Source of the DNA: Clusia tigrina
Lineage: Eukaryota; Arthropoda; Insecta; Diptera; Clusiidae
DNA length: 64,000 nt
Direction: 5' to 3'
NCBI GenBank assembly: GCA_920105625.2
Contig: OV050032.1
Coordinates: forward strand, 89,512,542 to 89,576,541
Both the position numbers and the translations under genes were made by a program. This document shows positions 24,644 to 37,377 of this stretch, in pieces; the first letter of the stretch is position 1; each line of letters opens with the position of its first letter. Below the pieces are notes generated by a model, which saw nothing but the letters and a program-made list of their open reading frames with translations, was not told where the DNA came from and ran no database searches.

Positions 24644-27600
24644 GTCCCAAATCAAACACTGATAAAACTTCAAATGGCCCTAACTTCTATACGGTAAGTC
24701 CTACACCTACCAAAGTTTGCAACATACAAATGCTTGTAACTTTTTACTGGAGCGTCATAAAACCTTGAAATTTTGTGACAATAAAGTACTCGAGCCTCTT
24801 GCCAATTTAATCTATCGCCAAAAGCTATGCTACCCTTGAGTCCCAAATCAAACACTGATAAAACTTCAAAGGGCCCTAACTTCTATATGGTAAGTCCTAC
24901 ACCGATCAAAGTTTGCACCATAGAAATGCTTGTAACTTTTTACTGGAGCGTCATAAAACCTTGAAATTTTGTAACAATAAAGAACTCGAGCCTCTTGTCA
25001 ATTTAAGCTATCGCTCAAAGCTATGCTACCCTTGAGTCCCAAATCAAACACTGATAAAACTTCAAATGGCCCTAACTTCTATACGGTACGTCCTACACCG
25101 ATCAAAGTTTGCAACATACAAATGCTTCTAACTTTTTACTGGAGCGTCTCAAAACCTTGAAATTTTGTAACAATAAAGTACTCGAGCCTCTTGTCAATTT
25201 AAGCTATCGGCCAAAGCTATGCTACCCTTGAGTCCCAAATCAAACACTGATAAAACTTCAAATGGCCCTAACTTCTATACGGTACGTCCTACACCTATCA
25301 AAGTTTGCAACATACTAATGCTTGTAACTTTTTACTGGAGCGTCATAAAACCTTGAAATTTTGTGACAATAAAGTACTCGAGCCTCTTGTCAATTTAAGC
25401 TATCGCTCAAAGCTATGCTACCCTTGAGTCCCAAATCAAACACTGATAAAACTTCAAATGGTCCTAACTTTTATACGGTACGTCCTACACCTATCGAAGT
25501 TTGCAACATACAAATGCTTGTAACTTTTTACTGGAGCGTCATAACACCTTGAAATTTTGTAACAATAAAGTACTCGAGCCTCTTGTCAATTTAAGCTATC
25601 GCTCAAAGGTATGCTACCCTTGAGTCCCAAATCAAACACTGATAAAACTTCAAATGGCCCTAACTTCTATACGGTACGTCCTACACCTATCAAAGTTTGC
25701 AACATAGAAATGCTTGTAACTTTTTACTGGAGCGTCATAAAACCTTGAAATTTTGTAACAATAAAGTACTCGAGCCTCTTGTCAATTTAAGCTATCGCTC
25801 AAAGCTATGCTACCCTTGAGTCCCAAATCAAACACTGATAAAACTTCAAATGGCCCTAACTTCTATACGGTACGTCCTACACCTATCAAAGTTTGCAACA
25901 TACAAATGCTTGTAACTTTTTACTGGAGCGTCATAGAACCTTGAAATTTTGTAACAATAAAGTAATCGAGCCTCTTGTCAATTTAAGCTATCGCTCAAAG
26001 CTATGCTACCCTTGAGTCCCAAATCAAACACTGATAAAACTTCAAATGGCCCTAACTTCTATACGGTACGTCCTACACCTATCAAAGTTTGCAACATACA
26101 AATCCTTGTAACTTTTTACTGGAGCGTCATAAAACCTTGAAATTTTGTAACAATAAAGTACTCGAGCCTCTTGTCAATTTAAGCTATCGCTCAAAGCTAT
26201 GCTACCCTTGAGTCCCAAATCAAACACTGATAAAACTTCAAATGGCCCTAACTTCAATATGGTACGTCCTACACCGATCAAAGTTTGCAACATACAAATC
26301 CTTGTAACTTTTTACTGGAGCGTCATAAAACCTTGAAATTTTGTAACAATAAAGTACTCGAGCCTCTTGTCAATTTAAGCTATCGCTCAAAGCTATGCTA
26401 CCCTTGAGTCCCAAATCAAACACTGATAAAACTTCAAATGGCCCTAACTTCTATACGGTACGTCCTACACCTATCAAAGTTTGCAACATACAAATGCTTG
26501 TTAATTTTTACTGGAGAGTCATAAAACCTTGAAATTTTGTAACAATAAAGTACTCTTGCCTCTTATCAATTTAAGCTATGGCTCAAAGCTATGCTACCCT
26601 TGAGTCCCAAATCAAACACTGATAAAACTTCAAATGGCCCTAACTTCTATACGGTACGTCGTACACCGATCAAAGTTTGCAACATACAAATGCTTCTAAC
26701 TTTTTACTGGAGCGTCTCAAAACCTTGAAATTTTGTAACAATAAAGTACTCGAGCCTCTTGTCAATTTAAGCTATCGGCCAAAGCTATGCTACCCTTGAG
26801 TCCCAAATCAAACACTGATAAAACTTCAAATGGCCCTAACTTCTATACGGTACGTCCTACACCTATCAAAGTTTGCAACATACAAATGCTTGTTACTTTT
26901 TACTGGAGCGTCATAAAACCTTGAAATTTTGTGACAATAAAGTACTCGAGCCTCTTGTCAATTTAAGCTATCGCTCAAAGCTATGCTACCCTTGAGTCCC
27001 AAATCAAACACTGATAAAACTTCAAATGGCCCTAACTTCAATATGGTACGTCCTACACCGATCAAAGTTTGCAACATAAAAATGCTTGTAACTTTTTACT
27101 GGAGCGTCATAAAACCTTGAAATTTTGTAAAAATAAAGTACTCGAGCCTCTTGTCAATTTAAGCTATCGCTCAAAGCTATGCTACCCTTGAGTCCCAAAT
27201 CAAACACTGATAAAACTTCAAATGGCTCTAACTTCTATACGGTACGTCCTATCAAAGTTTGTAACATACAAATACTTGTAACTTTTTCCTGGAGCGTCAT
27301 AACACCTTGAAATTTTGTAACAATAAAGTACTCGAGCCTCTTGTCTATTTAAGCTATCGCTCAAAGCTATGCTACCCTTGAGTCCCAAATCAAACACTGA
27401 TAAAACTTCAAATGGCCCTAACTTCTATACGGTACGTCCTACACCTATAAAAGTTTGCAACATACAAATCCTTGTAACTTTTTACTGGAGCGTCATAAAA
27501 CCTTGAAATTTTGTAACAATAAAGTACTCGAGCCTCTTGTCAATTTAAGCTATCGCTCAAAGCTATGCTACCCTTGAGTCCCAAATCAAACACTGATAAA

Positions 27601-28165
27601 ACTTCAAATGGCCCTAACTTCTATACGGTACGTCCTACACCTATCAAAGTTTGCAACATACAAATGCTTGTAACTTTTTACTGGAGCGTCATAAAACCTT
27701 GAAATTTTGTAACAATAAAGTACTCGAGCCTCTTGTCAATTTAAGCTATCGCTCAAAGCTATGCTACCCTTGAGTCCCAAATCAAACACTGATAAAACTT
27801 TAAATGGCCCTAACTTCTATACGGTACGTCCTACACCTATCAAAGTTTGCAACATACAAATGCTTGTAACTTTTTACTGTGGCGTCATAAATCCTTGAAA
27901 TTTTGTAACAATAAAGTACTCGAGCCTCTTGTCAATTTAAGCTATCGCTCAAAGCTATGCTACCCTTGAGTCCCAAATCAAACACTGATAAAACTTCAAA
28001 TGGCCCTAACTTCTATACGGTACGTCCTACACCTATCAAAGTATGCAAGATAAAAATTCTTGTAACTTTTTACTGGAGCGTCATAAAACCTTGAAATTTT
28101 GTAACAATAAAGTACTCGAGCTTCTTGTCAATTTAAGCTATCGCTCAAAGCTATGCTACCCTTGA
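24644..28165. repeat. 18-monomer block starting A-B-C-D-E
   Basis: Order: A, B, C, D (CATACTAATGC), E (TTTTATA, CTATCGAAG), AACATAG type (25624), CATAGAACC/AGTAATCGAG type (25820, as at 20926), J (26016), TCAATATGG/J (26212), K (26408), CGTCGTAC-type C (26604), D (26800), TCAATATGG/P (26996), Q/N (27192), J (27382), M (27578), L (27774), I (27970). Its centre repeats the K-C-D-P-Q order seen at 7999-8972 and 9169-10148, so a module of the divergent zone recurs 17-18 kb away. Confidence 0.84.
27192..27381. repeat. 190-bp Q/N monomer (6-bp deletion, copy 3); last indel in the window
   Basis: GTCCTATC near 27250 is the third instance of the 6-bp loss. The right half has TTTTTCCTGG, CATAACACC and TTGTCTATTT, the marks of class N, which then multiplies between 29930 and 35613. 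Downstream of this point I find no length change from 196 bp. Confidence 0.9.
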
Positions 28166-29341
28166 GTCCCAAATCAAACACTGATAAAACTTCAAATGGC
28201 CCTAACTTCTATACGGTAAGTCCTACACCTACCAAAGTTTGAAACATACAAATGCTTGTAACTTTTTACTGGAGCGTCATAAAACCTTGAAATTTTGTGA
28301 CAATAAAGTACTCGAGCCTCTTGCCAATTTAATCTATCGCCAAAAGCTATGCTACCCTTGAGTCCCAAATCAAACACTGATAAAACTTCAAAGGGCCCTA
28401 ACTTCTATATGGTAAGTCCTACACCGATCAAAGTTTGCACCATAGAAATGCTTGTAACTTTTTACTGGAGCGTCATAAAACCTTGAAATTTTGTAACAAT
28501 AAAGAACTCGAGCCTCTTGTCAATTTAAGCTATCGCTCAAAGCTATGCTACCCTTGAGTCCCAAATCAAACACTGATAAAACTTCGAATGGCCCTAACTT
28601 CTATACGGTACGTCCTACACCTATCAAAGTTTGCAACATACAAATCCTTGTAACTTTTTACTGGAGCGTCATAAAACCTTGAAATATTGTAACAATAAAG
28701 TACTCGAGCCTCTTGTCAATTTAAGCTATCGCTCAAAGCTATGCTACCCTTGAGTCCCAAATCAAACACTGATAAAACTTCAAATAGCCCTAACTTCTAT
28801 ACGGTACGTCCTACACCTATCAAAGTTTGCAACATACAAATGCTTGTAACTTTTTACTGGAGCGGCATAAAACCTTGAAATTTTGTAACAATAAAGTACT
28901 CGAACCGCTTGTCAATTTAAGCTATCGCTCAAAGCTATGCTACCCTTGAGTCCCAAATCAAACACTGATAAAACTTCAAATGGCCCTAACTTCTATACGG
29001 TACGTCCTACACCTATCAAAGTTTGCAACATACAAATGCTTGTAACTTTTTACTGTGGCGTCATAAATCCTTGAAATTTTGTAACAATAAAGTACTCGAG
29101 CCTCTTGTCAATTTAAGCTATCGCTCAAAGCTATGCTACCCTTGAGTCCCAAATCAAACACTGATAAAACTTCAAATGGCCCTAACTTCTATACGGTACG
29201 TCCTACACCTATCAAAGTTTGCAAGATACAAATTCTTGTAACTATTTACTGGAGCGTCATAAAACCTTGAAATTTTGTAACAATAAAGTACTCGAGCTTC
29301 TTGTCAATTTAAGCTATCGCTCAAAGCTATGCTACCCTTGA
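28166..29341. repeat. HOR block A-B-J-G-H-I (6 monomers, 1,176 bp)
   Basis: Starts are 28166, 28362, 28558, 28754, 28950 and 29146. G lacks AAGCTT (has AAAC) and has CAAATAGCC; J has CTTCGAATGG and GAAATATTG; A has GTTTGAAAC. Here J replaces C after B, the arrangement that dominates the right end of the window. Confidence 0.86.
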
Positions 29342-32281
29342 GTCCCAAATCAAACACTGATAAAACTTCAAATGGCCCTAACTTCTATACGGTAAGTCCT
29401 ACACCTACCAAAGTTTGCAACATACAAATGCTTGTAACTTTTTACTGGAGCGTCATAAAACCTTGAAATTTTGTGACAATAAAGTACTCGAGCCTCTTGC
29501 CAATTTAATCTATCGCCAAAAGCTATGCTACCCTTGAGTCCCAAATCAAACACTGATAAAACTTCAAAGGGCCCTAACTTCTATATGGTAAGTCCTACAC
29601 CGATCAAAGTTTGCACCATAGAAATGCTTGTAACTTTTTACTGGAGCGTCATAAAACCTTGAAATTTTGTAACAATAAAGAACTCGAGCCTCTTGTCAAT
29701 TTAAGCTATCGCTCAAAGCTATGCTACCCTTGAGTCCCAAATCAAACACTGATAAAACTTCAAATGGCCCTAACTTCTATACGGTACGTCCTACACCGAT
29801 CAAAGTTTGCAACATACAAATGCTTCTAACTTTTTACTGGAGCGTCTCAAAACCTTGAAATTTTGTAACAATAAAGTACTCGAGCCTCTTGTCAATTTAA
29901 GCTATCGGCCAAAGCTATGCTACCCTTGAGTCCCAAATCAAACACTGATAAAGCTTCAAATGGCCCTAACTTCTATACGGTACGTCCTACACCTATCAAA
30001 GTTTGCAACATACAAATGCTTGTAACTTTTTCCTGGAGCGTCATAACACCTTGAAATTTTGTAACAATAAAGTACTCGAGCCTCTTGTCTATTTAAGCTA
30101 TCGATCAAAGCTATGCTACCCTTGAGTCCCAAATCAAACATTGATAAAACTTCAAATGGCCCTAACTTCTATACGGTACGTCCTACACCCATCAAAGTTT
30201 GCAACATACAAATCCTTATAACTTTTTACTGGAGCGTCATAAAACCTTGAAATTTAGTAACAATAAAGTACTCAAGCCTCTTGTCAATTTAAGCTATCGC
30301 TCAAAGCTATGCTACCCTTGAGTCCCAAATCAAACACTGATAAAACTTCAAATGGCCATAACTTCTATACGGTACGTCCTACACCTATCAAAGTTTGCAA
30401 CATACAAATGCTTGTAACTTTTTACTGGAGCGTCATAAAACCTTGAAATTTTGTAACAATAAAGTACTCGAGCCTCTTGTCAATTTAAGCTATCGCTCAA
30501 AGCTATGCTACCCTTGAGTCCCAAATCAAACACTGATAAAACTTTAAATGGCCCTAACTTCTATACGGTACGTCCTACACCTATCAAAGTTTGCAACATA
30601 CAAATGCTTGTAACTTTTTACTGTGGCGTCATAAATCCTTGAAATTTTGTAACAATAAAGTACTCGAGCCTCTTGTCAATTTAAGCTATCGCTCAAAGCT
30701 ATGCTACCCTTGAGTCCCAAATCAAACACTGATAAAGCTTCAAATGGCCCTAACTTCTATACGGTACGTCCTACACCTATCAAAGTTTGCAACATACAAA
30801 TGCTTGTAACTTTTTCCTGGAGCGTCATAACACCTTGAAATTTTGTAACAATAAAGTACTCGAGCCTCTTGTCTATTTAAGCTATCGCTCAAAGCTATGC
30901 TACCCTTGAGTCCCAAATCAAACACTGATAAAACTTCAAATGGCCCTAACTTCTATACGGTACGTCCTACACCTATCAAAGTTTGCAACATACAAATGCT
31001 TGTAACTTTTTACTGGAGCGTCATAAATCCTTGAAATTTTGTAACAATAAAGTACTCGAGCCTCTTGTCAATTTAAGCTATCGCTCAAAGCTATGCTACC
31101 CTTGAGTCCCAAATCAAACACTGATAAAGCTTCAAATGGTCCTAACTTCTATACGGTACGTCCTACACCTATCAAAGTTTGCAACATACAAATGCTTGTA
31201 ACTTTTTCCTGGAGCGTCATAACACCTTGAAATTTTGTAACAATAAAGTACTCGAGCCTCTTGTCTATTTAAGCTATCGCTCAAAGCTATGCTACCCTTG
31301 AGTCCCAAATCAAACACTGATAAAACTTCAAATGGCCCTAACTTCTATACGGTACGTCCTACACCTATCAAAGTTTGCAACATACAAATCCTTGTAACTT
31401 TTTACTGGAGCGTCATAAAACCTTGAAATTTTGTAACAATAAAGTACTCGAGCCTCTTGTCAATTTAAGCTATCGCTCAAAGCTATGCTACCCTTGAGTC
31501 CCAAATCAAACACTGATAAAACTTCAAATGGCCCTAACTTCTATACGGTACGTCCTACACCTATCAAAGTTTGCAACATACAAATGCTTGTAACTTTTTC
31601 CTGGAGCGTCATAACACCTTGAAATGTTGTAACAATAAAGTACTCGAGCCTCTTGTCTATTTAAGCTATCGCTCAAAGCTATGCTACCCTTGAGTCCCAA
31701 ATCAAACACTGATAAAACTTCAAATGGCCCTAACTTGTATACGGTACGTCCTACACCTATCAAAGTTTGCAACATACAAATCCTTGTTACTTTTTACTGG
31801 AGCGTCATAAAACCTTGAAATTTTGTAACAATAAAGTACTCGAGCCTCTTGTCAATTTAAGCTATCGCTCAAAGCTATGCTACCCTTGAGTCCCAAATCA
31901 AACACTGATAAAACTTCAAATGGCCCTAACTTCTATACGGTACGTCCTACACCTATCAAAGTTTGCAACATACAAATGCTTGTAACTTTTTACTGTGGCG
32001 TCATAAATCCTTGAAATTTTGTAACAATAAAGTACTCGAGCCTCTTGTCAATTTAAGCTATCGCTCAAAGCTATGCTACCCTTGAGTCCCAAATCAAACA
32101 CTGATAAAACTTCAAATGGCCCTAACTTTTATACGGTACGTCCTACACCTATCAAAGTTTGCAAGATACAAATTCTTGTAACTTTTTACTGGAGCGTCAT
32201 AAAACCTTGAAATTTTGTAACAATAAAGTACTCGAGCTTCTTGTCAATTTAAGCTATCGCTCAAAGCTATGCTACCCTTGA
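29342..32281. repeat. 15-monomer block with amplified N-J pairs
   Basis: Order: A, B, C, N (29930), J (30126), M (30322), L (30518), N (30714), M/H hybrid with ATAAATCC (30910), N (31106), J (31302), N (31498), J (31694), H (31890), I (32086). Most N copies carry AAGCTT. The J at 31694 has ACTTGTATACGG in place of ACTTCTATACGG. This removes a minus-strand TAG and lengthens a meaningless open frame to 83 codons. J at 30126 has ACTCAAGCC, a CpG-to-CpA change in the XhoI-type site. Confidence 0.86.
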
Positions 32282-33065
32282 GTCCCAAATCAAACACTGA
32301 TAAAACTTCAAATGGCCCTAACTTCTATACGGTAAGTCCTACACCTACCAAAGTTTGCAACATACAAATGCTTGTAACTTTTTACTGGAGCGTCATAAAA
32401 CCTTGAAATTTTGTGACAATAAAGTACTCGAGCCTCTTGCCAATTTAATCTATCGCCAAAAGCTATGCTACCCTTGAGTCCCAAATCAAACACTGATAAA
32501 ACTTCAAAGGGCCCTAACTTCTATATGGTAAGTCCTACACCGATCAAAGTTTGCACCATAGAAATGCTTGTAACTTTTTACTGGAGCGTCATAAAACCTT
32601 GAAATTTTGTAACAATAAAGAACTCGAGCCTCTTGTCAATTTAAGCTATCGCTCAAAGCTATGCTACCCTTGAGTCCCAAATCAAACACTGATAAAACTT
32701 CAAATGGCCCTAACTTCTATACGGTACGTCCTACACCGATCAAAGTTTGCAACATACAAATGCTTCTAACTTTTTACTGGAGCGTCTCAAAACCTTGAAA
32801 TTTTGTAACAATAAAGTACTCGAGCCTCTTGTCAATTTAAGCTATCGGCCAAAGCTATGCTACCCTTGAGTCCCAAATCAAACACTGATAAAACTTCAAA
32901 TGGCCCTAACTTCTATACGGTACGTCCTACACCTATCAAAGTTTGCAACATACAAATGCTTGTAACTTTTTACTGGAGCGTCATAAAACCTTGAAATTTT
33001 GTGACAATAAAGTACTCGAGCCTCTTGTCAATTTAAGCTATCGCTCAAAGCTATGCTGCCCTTGA
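32282..33065. repeat. HOR segment A-B-C-D (784 bp)
   Basis: These four monomers start at 32282, 32478, 32674 and 32870. The D monomer's last bases change to GCTGCCCTTGA at 33058, the left edge of the perfect duplication that follows. This is the same A-B-C-D start as at 2155, 4421, 22488, 24644 and 36986. Confidence 0.86.
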
Positions 33066-35221
33066 GTAACAAATCAAACACTGATAAAACTTCAAATGGC
33101 CCTAACTTCCATACGGTACGTCCTACACCTATCAAAGTTTGCATCATAGGAATGCTTGTAACTTTTTACTGGAGCGTCATAAAACCTTGAAATTTTGTAA
33201 CAATAAAGTACTCAAGCCTCTTGTCAATTTAAGCTATCGCTCAAAGCTATGCTACCCTTGAGTCCCAAATCAAACACTGATAAAGCTTCAAATGGCCCTA
33301 ACTTCTATACGGTACGTCCTACACCTATCAAAGTTTGCAACATACAAATGCTTGTAACTTTTTCCTGGAGCGTCATAACACCTTGAAATTTTGTAACAAT
33401 AAAGTACTCGAGCCTCTTGTCTATTTAAGCTATCGCTCAAAGCTATGCTACCCTTGAGTCCCAAATCAAACACTGATAAAACTTCAAATGGCCCTAACTT
33501 CTATACGGTACGTCCTACACCTATCAAAGTTTGCAACATACAAATCCTTGTAACTTTTTACGGGAGCGTCATAAAACCTTGAAATTTTGTAACAATAAAG
33601 TACTCGAGCCTCTTGTCAATTTAAGCTATCGCTCAAAGCTATGCTACCCTTGAGTCCCAAATCAAACACTGATAAAACTTCAAATGGCCCTAACTTCTAT
33701 ACGGTACGTCCTACACCTATCAAAGTTTGCAACATACAAATGCTTGTAACTTTTTACTGGAGCGTCATAAAACCTTGAAATTTTGTAACAATAAAGTACT
33801 CGAGCCTCTTGTCAATTTAAGCTATCGCTCAAAGCTATGCTACCCTTGAGTCCCAAATCAAACACTGATAAAACTTTAAATGGCCCTAACTTCTATACGG
33901 TACGTCCTACACCTATCAAAGTTTGCAACATACAAATGCTTGTAACTTTTTACTGTGGCGTCATAAATCCTTGAAATTTTGTAACAATAAAGTACTCGAG
34001 CCTCTTGTCAATTTAAGCTATCGCTCAAAGCTATGCTACCCTTGAGTCCCAAATCAAACACTGATAAAACTTCAAATGGCCCTAACTTCTATACGGTACG
34101 TCCTACACCTATCAAAGTTTGCAAGATACAAATTCTTGTAACTTTTTACTGGAGCGTCATAAAACCTTGAAATTTTGTAACAATAAAGTACTCGAGCTTC
34201 TTGTCAATTTAAGCTATCGCTCAAAGCTATGCTACCCTTGAGTCCCAAATCAAACACTGATAAAACTTCAAATGGCCCTAACTTCTATATGGTAAGTCCT
34301 ACACCGATCAAAGTTTGCACCATAGAAATGCTTGTAACTTTTTACTGGAGCGTCATAAAACCTTGAAATTTTGTAACAATAAAGTACTCGAGCCTCTTGT
34401 CAATTTAAGCTATCGCTCAAAGCTATGCTACCCTTGAGTCCCAAATCAAACACTGATAAAACTTTAAATGGCCCTAACTTCTATACGGTACGTCCTACAC
34501 CTATCAAAGTTTGCAACATACAAATGCTTGTAACTTTTTACTGTGGCGTCATAAATCCTTGAAATTTTGTAACAATAAAGTACTCGAGCCTCTTGTCAAT
34601 TTAAGCTATCGCTCAAAGCTATGCTACCCTTGAGTCCCAAATCAAACACTGATAAAACTTCAAATGGCCCTAACTTCTATACGGTACGTCCTACACCTAT
34701 CAAAGTTTGCAAGATACAAATTCTTGTAACTTTTTACTGGAGCGTCATAAAACCTTGAAATTTTGTAACAATAAAGTACTCGAGCCTCTTGTCAATTTAA
34801 GCTATCGCTCAAAGCTATGCTACCCTTGAGTCCCAAATCAAACACTGATAAAACTTCAAATGGCCCTAACTTCTATACGGTAAGTCCTACACCTACCAAA
34901 GTTTGCAACATACAAATGCTTGTAACTTTTTACTGGAGCGTCATAAAACCTTGAAATTTTGCGACAATAAAGTACTCGAGCCTCTTGCCAATTTAATCTA
35001 TCGCCAAAAGCTATGCTACCCTTGAGTCCCAAATCAAACACTGATAAAACTTCAAAGGGCCCTAACTTCTATATGGTAAGTCCTACACCGATCAAAGTTT
35101 GCACCATAGAAATGCTTGTAACTTTTTACTGGAGCGTCATAAAACCTTGAAATTTTGTAACAATAAAGAACTCGAGCCTCTTGTCAATTTAAGCTATCGC
35201 TCAAAGCTATGCTGCCCTTGA
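33066..35221. repeat. 11-monomer HOR, copy 1 of a near-perfect tandem duplication (2,156 bp)
   Basis: Order: F (GTAACAAATC, CCATACGG, CATAGGAATG, ACTCAAGCC), N, J (TTTTTACGGG), M, L, I, B-like (34242, ATGGCCC with ATATGGTAAG and GCACCATAG), L, I, A (TGCGACAAT), B. Every one of these private marks recurs 2,156 bp downstream. Reading the two copies monomer by monomer I found two differences: 34682 C versus 36838 T, and 34786 C versus 36942 T. Confidence 0.9.
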
Positions 35222-37377
35222 GTAACAAATCAAACACTGATAAAACTTCAAATGGCCCTAACTTCCATACGGTACGTCCTACACCTATCAAAGTTTGCAT
35301 CATAGGAATGCTTGTAACTTTTTACTGGAGCGTCATAAAACCTTGAAATTTTGTAACAATAAAGTACTCAAGCCTCTTGTCAATTTAAGCTATCGCTCAA
35401 AGCTATGCTACCCTTGAGTCCCAAATCAAACACTGATAAAGCTTCAAATGGCCCTAACTTCTATACGGTACGTCCTACACCTATCAAAGTTTGCAACATA
35501 CAAATGCTTGTAACTTTTTCCTGGAGCGTCATAACACCTTGAAATTTTGTAACAATAAAGTACTCGAGCCTCTTGTCTATTTAAGCTATCGCTCAAAGCT
35601 ATGCTACCCTTGAGTCCCAAATCAAACACTGATAAAACTTCAAATGGCCCTAACTTCTATACGGTACGTCCTACACCTATCAAAGTTTGCAACATACAAA
35701 TCCTTGTAACTTTTTACGGGAGCGTCATAAAACCTTGAAATTTTGTAACAATAAAGTACTCGAGCCTCTTGTCAATTTAAGCTATCGCTCAAAGCTATGC
35801 TACCCTTGAGTCCCAAATCAAACACTGATAAAACTTCAAATGGCCCTAACTTCTATACGGTACGTCCTACACCTATCAAAGTTTGCAACATACAAATGCT
35901 TGTAACTTTTTACTGGAGCGTCATAAAACCTTGAAATTTTGTAACAATAAAGTACTCGAGCCTCTTGTCAATTTAAGCTATCGCTCAAAGCTATGCTACC
36001 CTTGAGTCCCAAATCAAACACTGATAAAACTTTAAATGGCCCTAACTTCTATACGGTACGTCCTACACCTATCAAAGTTTGCAACATACAAATGCTTGTA
36101 ACTTTTTACTGTGGCGTCATAAATCCTTGAAATTTTGTAACAATAAAGTACTCGAGCCTCTTGTCAATTTAAGCTATCGCTCAAAGCTATGCTACCCTTG
36201 AGTCCCAAATCAAACACTGATAAAACTTCAAATGGCCCTAACTTCTATACGGTACGTCCTACACCTATCAAAGTTTGCAAGATACAAATTCTTGTAACTT
36301 TTTACTGGAGCGTCATAAAACCTTGAAATTTTGTAACAATAAAGTACTCGAGCTTCTTGTCAATTTAAGCTATCGCTCAAAGCTATGCTACCCTTGAGTC
36401 CCAAATCAAACACTGATAAAACTTCAAATGGCCCTAACTTCTATATGGTAAGTCCTACACCGATCAAAGTTTGCACCATAGAAATGCTTGTAACTTTTTA
36501 CTGGAGCGTCATAAAACCTTGAAATTTTGTAACAATAAAGTACTCGAGCCTCTTGTCAATTTAAGCTATCGCTCAAAGCTATGCTACCCTTGAGTCCCAA
36601 ATCAAACACTGATAAAACTTTAAATGGCCCTAACTTCTATACGGTACGTCCTACACCTATCAAAGTTTGCAACATACAAATGCTTGTAACTTTTTACTGT
36701 GGCGTCATAAATCCTTGAAATTTTGTAACAATAAAGTACTCGAGCCTCTTGTCAATTTAAGCTATCGCTCAAAGCTATGCTACCCTTGAGTCCCAAATCA
36801 AACACTGATAAAACTTCAAATGGCCCTAACTTCTATATGGTACGTCCTACACCTATCAAAGTTTGCAAGATACAAATTCTTGTAACTTTTTACTGGAGCG
36901 TCATAAAACCTTGAAATTTTGTAACAATAAAGTACTCGAGCTTCTTGTCAATTTAAGCTATCGCTCAAAGCTATGCTACCCTTGAGTCCCAAATCAAACA
37001 CTGATAAAACTTCAAATGGCCCTAACTTCTATACGGTAAGTCCTACACCTACCAAAGTTTGCAACATACAAATGCTTGTAACTTTTTACTGGAGCGTCAT
37101 AAAACCTTGAAATTTTGCGACAATAAAGTACTCGAGCCTCTTGCCAATTTAATCTATCGCCAAAAGCTATGCTACCCTTGAGTCCCAAATCAAACACTGA
37201 TAAAACTTCAAAGGGCCCTAACTTCTATATGGTAAGTCCTACACCGATCAAAGTTTGCACCATAGAAATGCTTGTAACTTTTTACTGGAGCGTCATAAAA
37301 CCTTGAAATTTTGTAACAATAAAGAACTCGAGCCTCTTGTCAATTTAAGCTATCGCTCAAAGCTATGCTACCCTTGA
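35222..37377. repeat. 11-monomer HOR, copy 2 of the near-perfect tandem duplication (2,156 bp)
   Basis: The monomer order is the same as copy 1. The junction can be bounded. Upstream of 33013/35169 the copies differ (AGTACTC versus AGAACTC), and both carry GCTGCCC at 33058/35214, whereas 37370 reverts to GCTACCC. The crossover therefore lies within about 45 bp near the end of the preceding monomer. One of the two differences seen is a CpG-to-TpG change (TATACGG to TATATGG). Confidence 0.9.
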
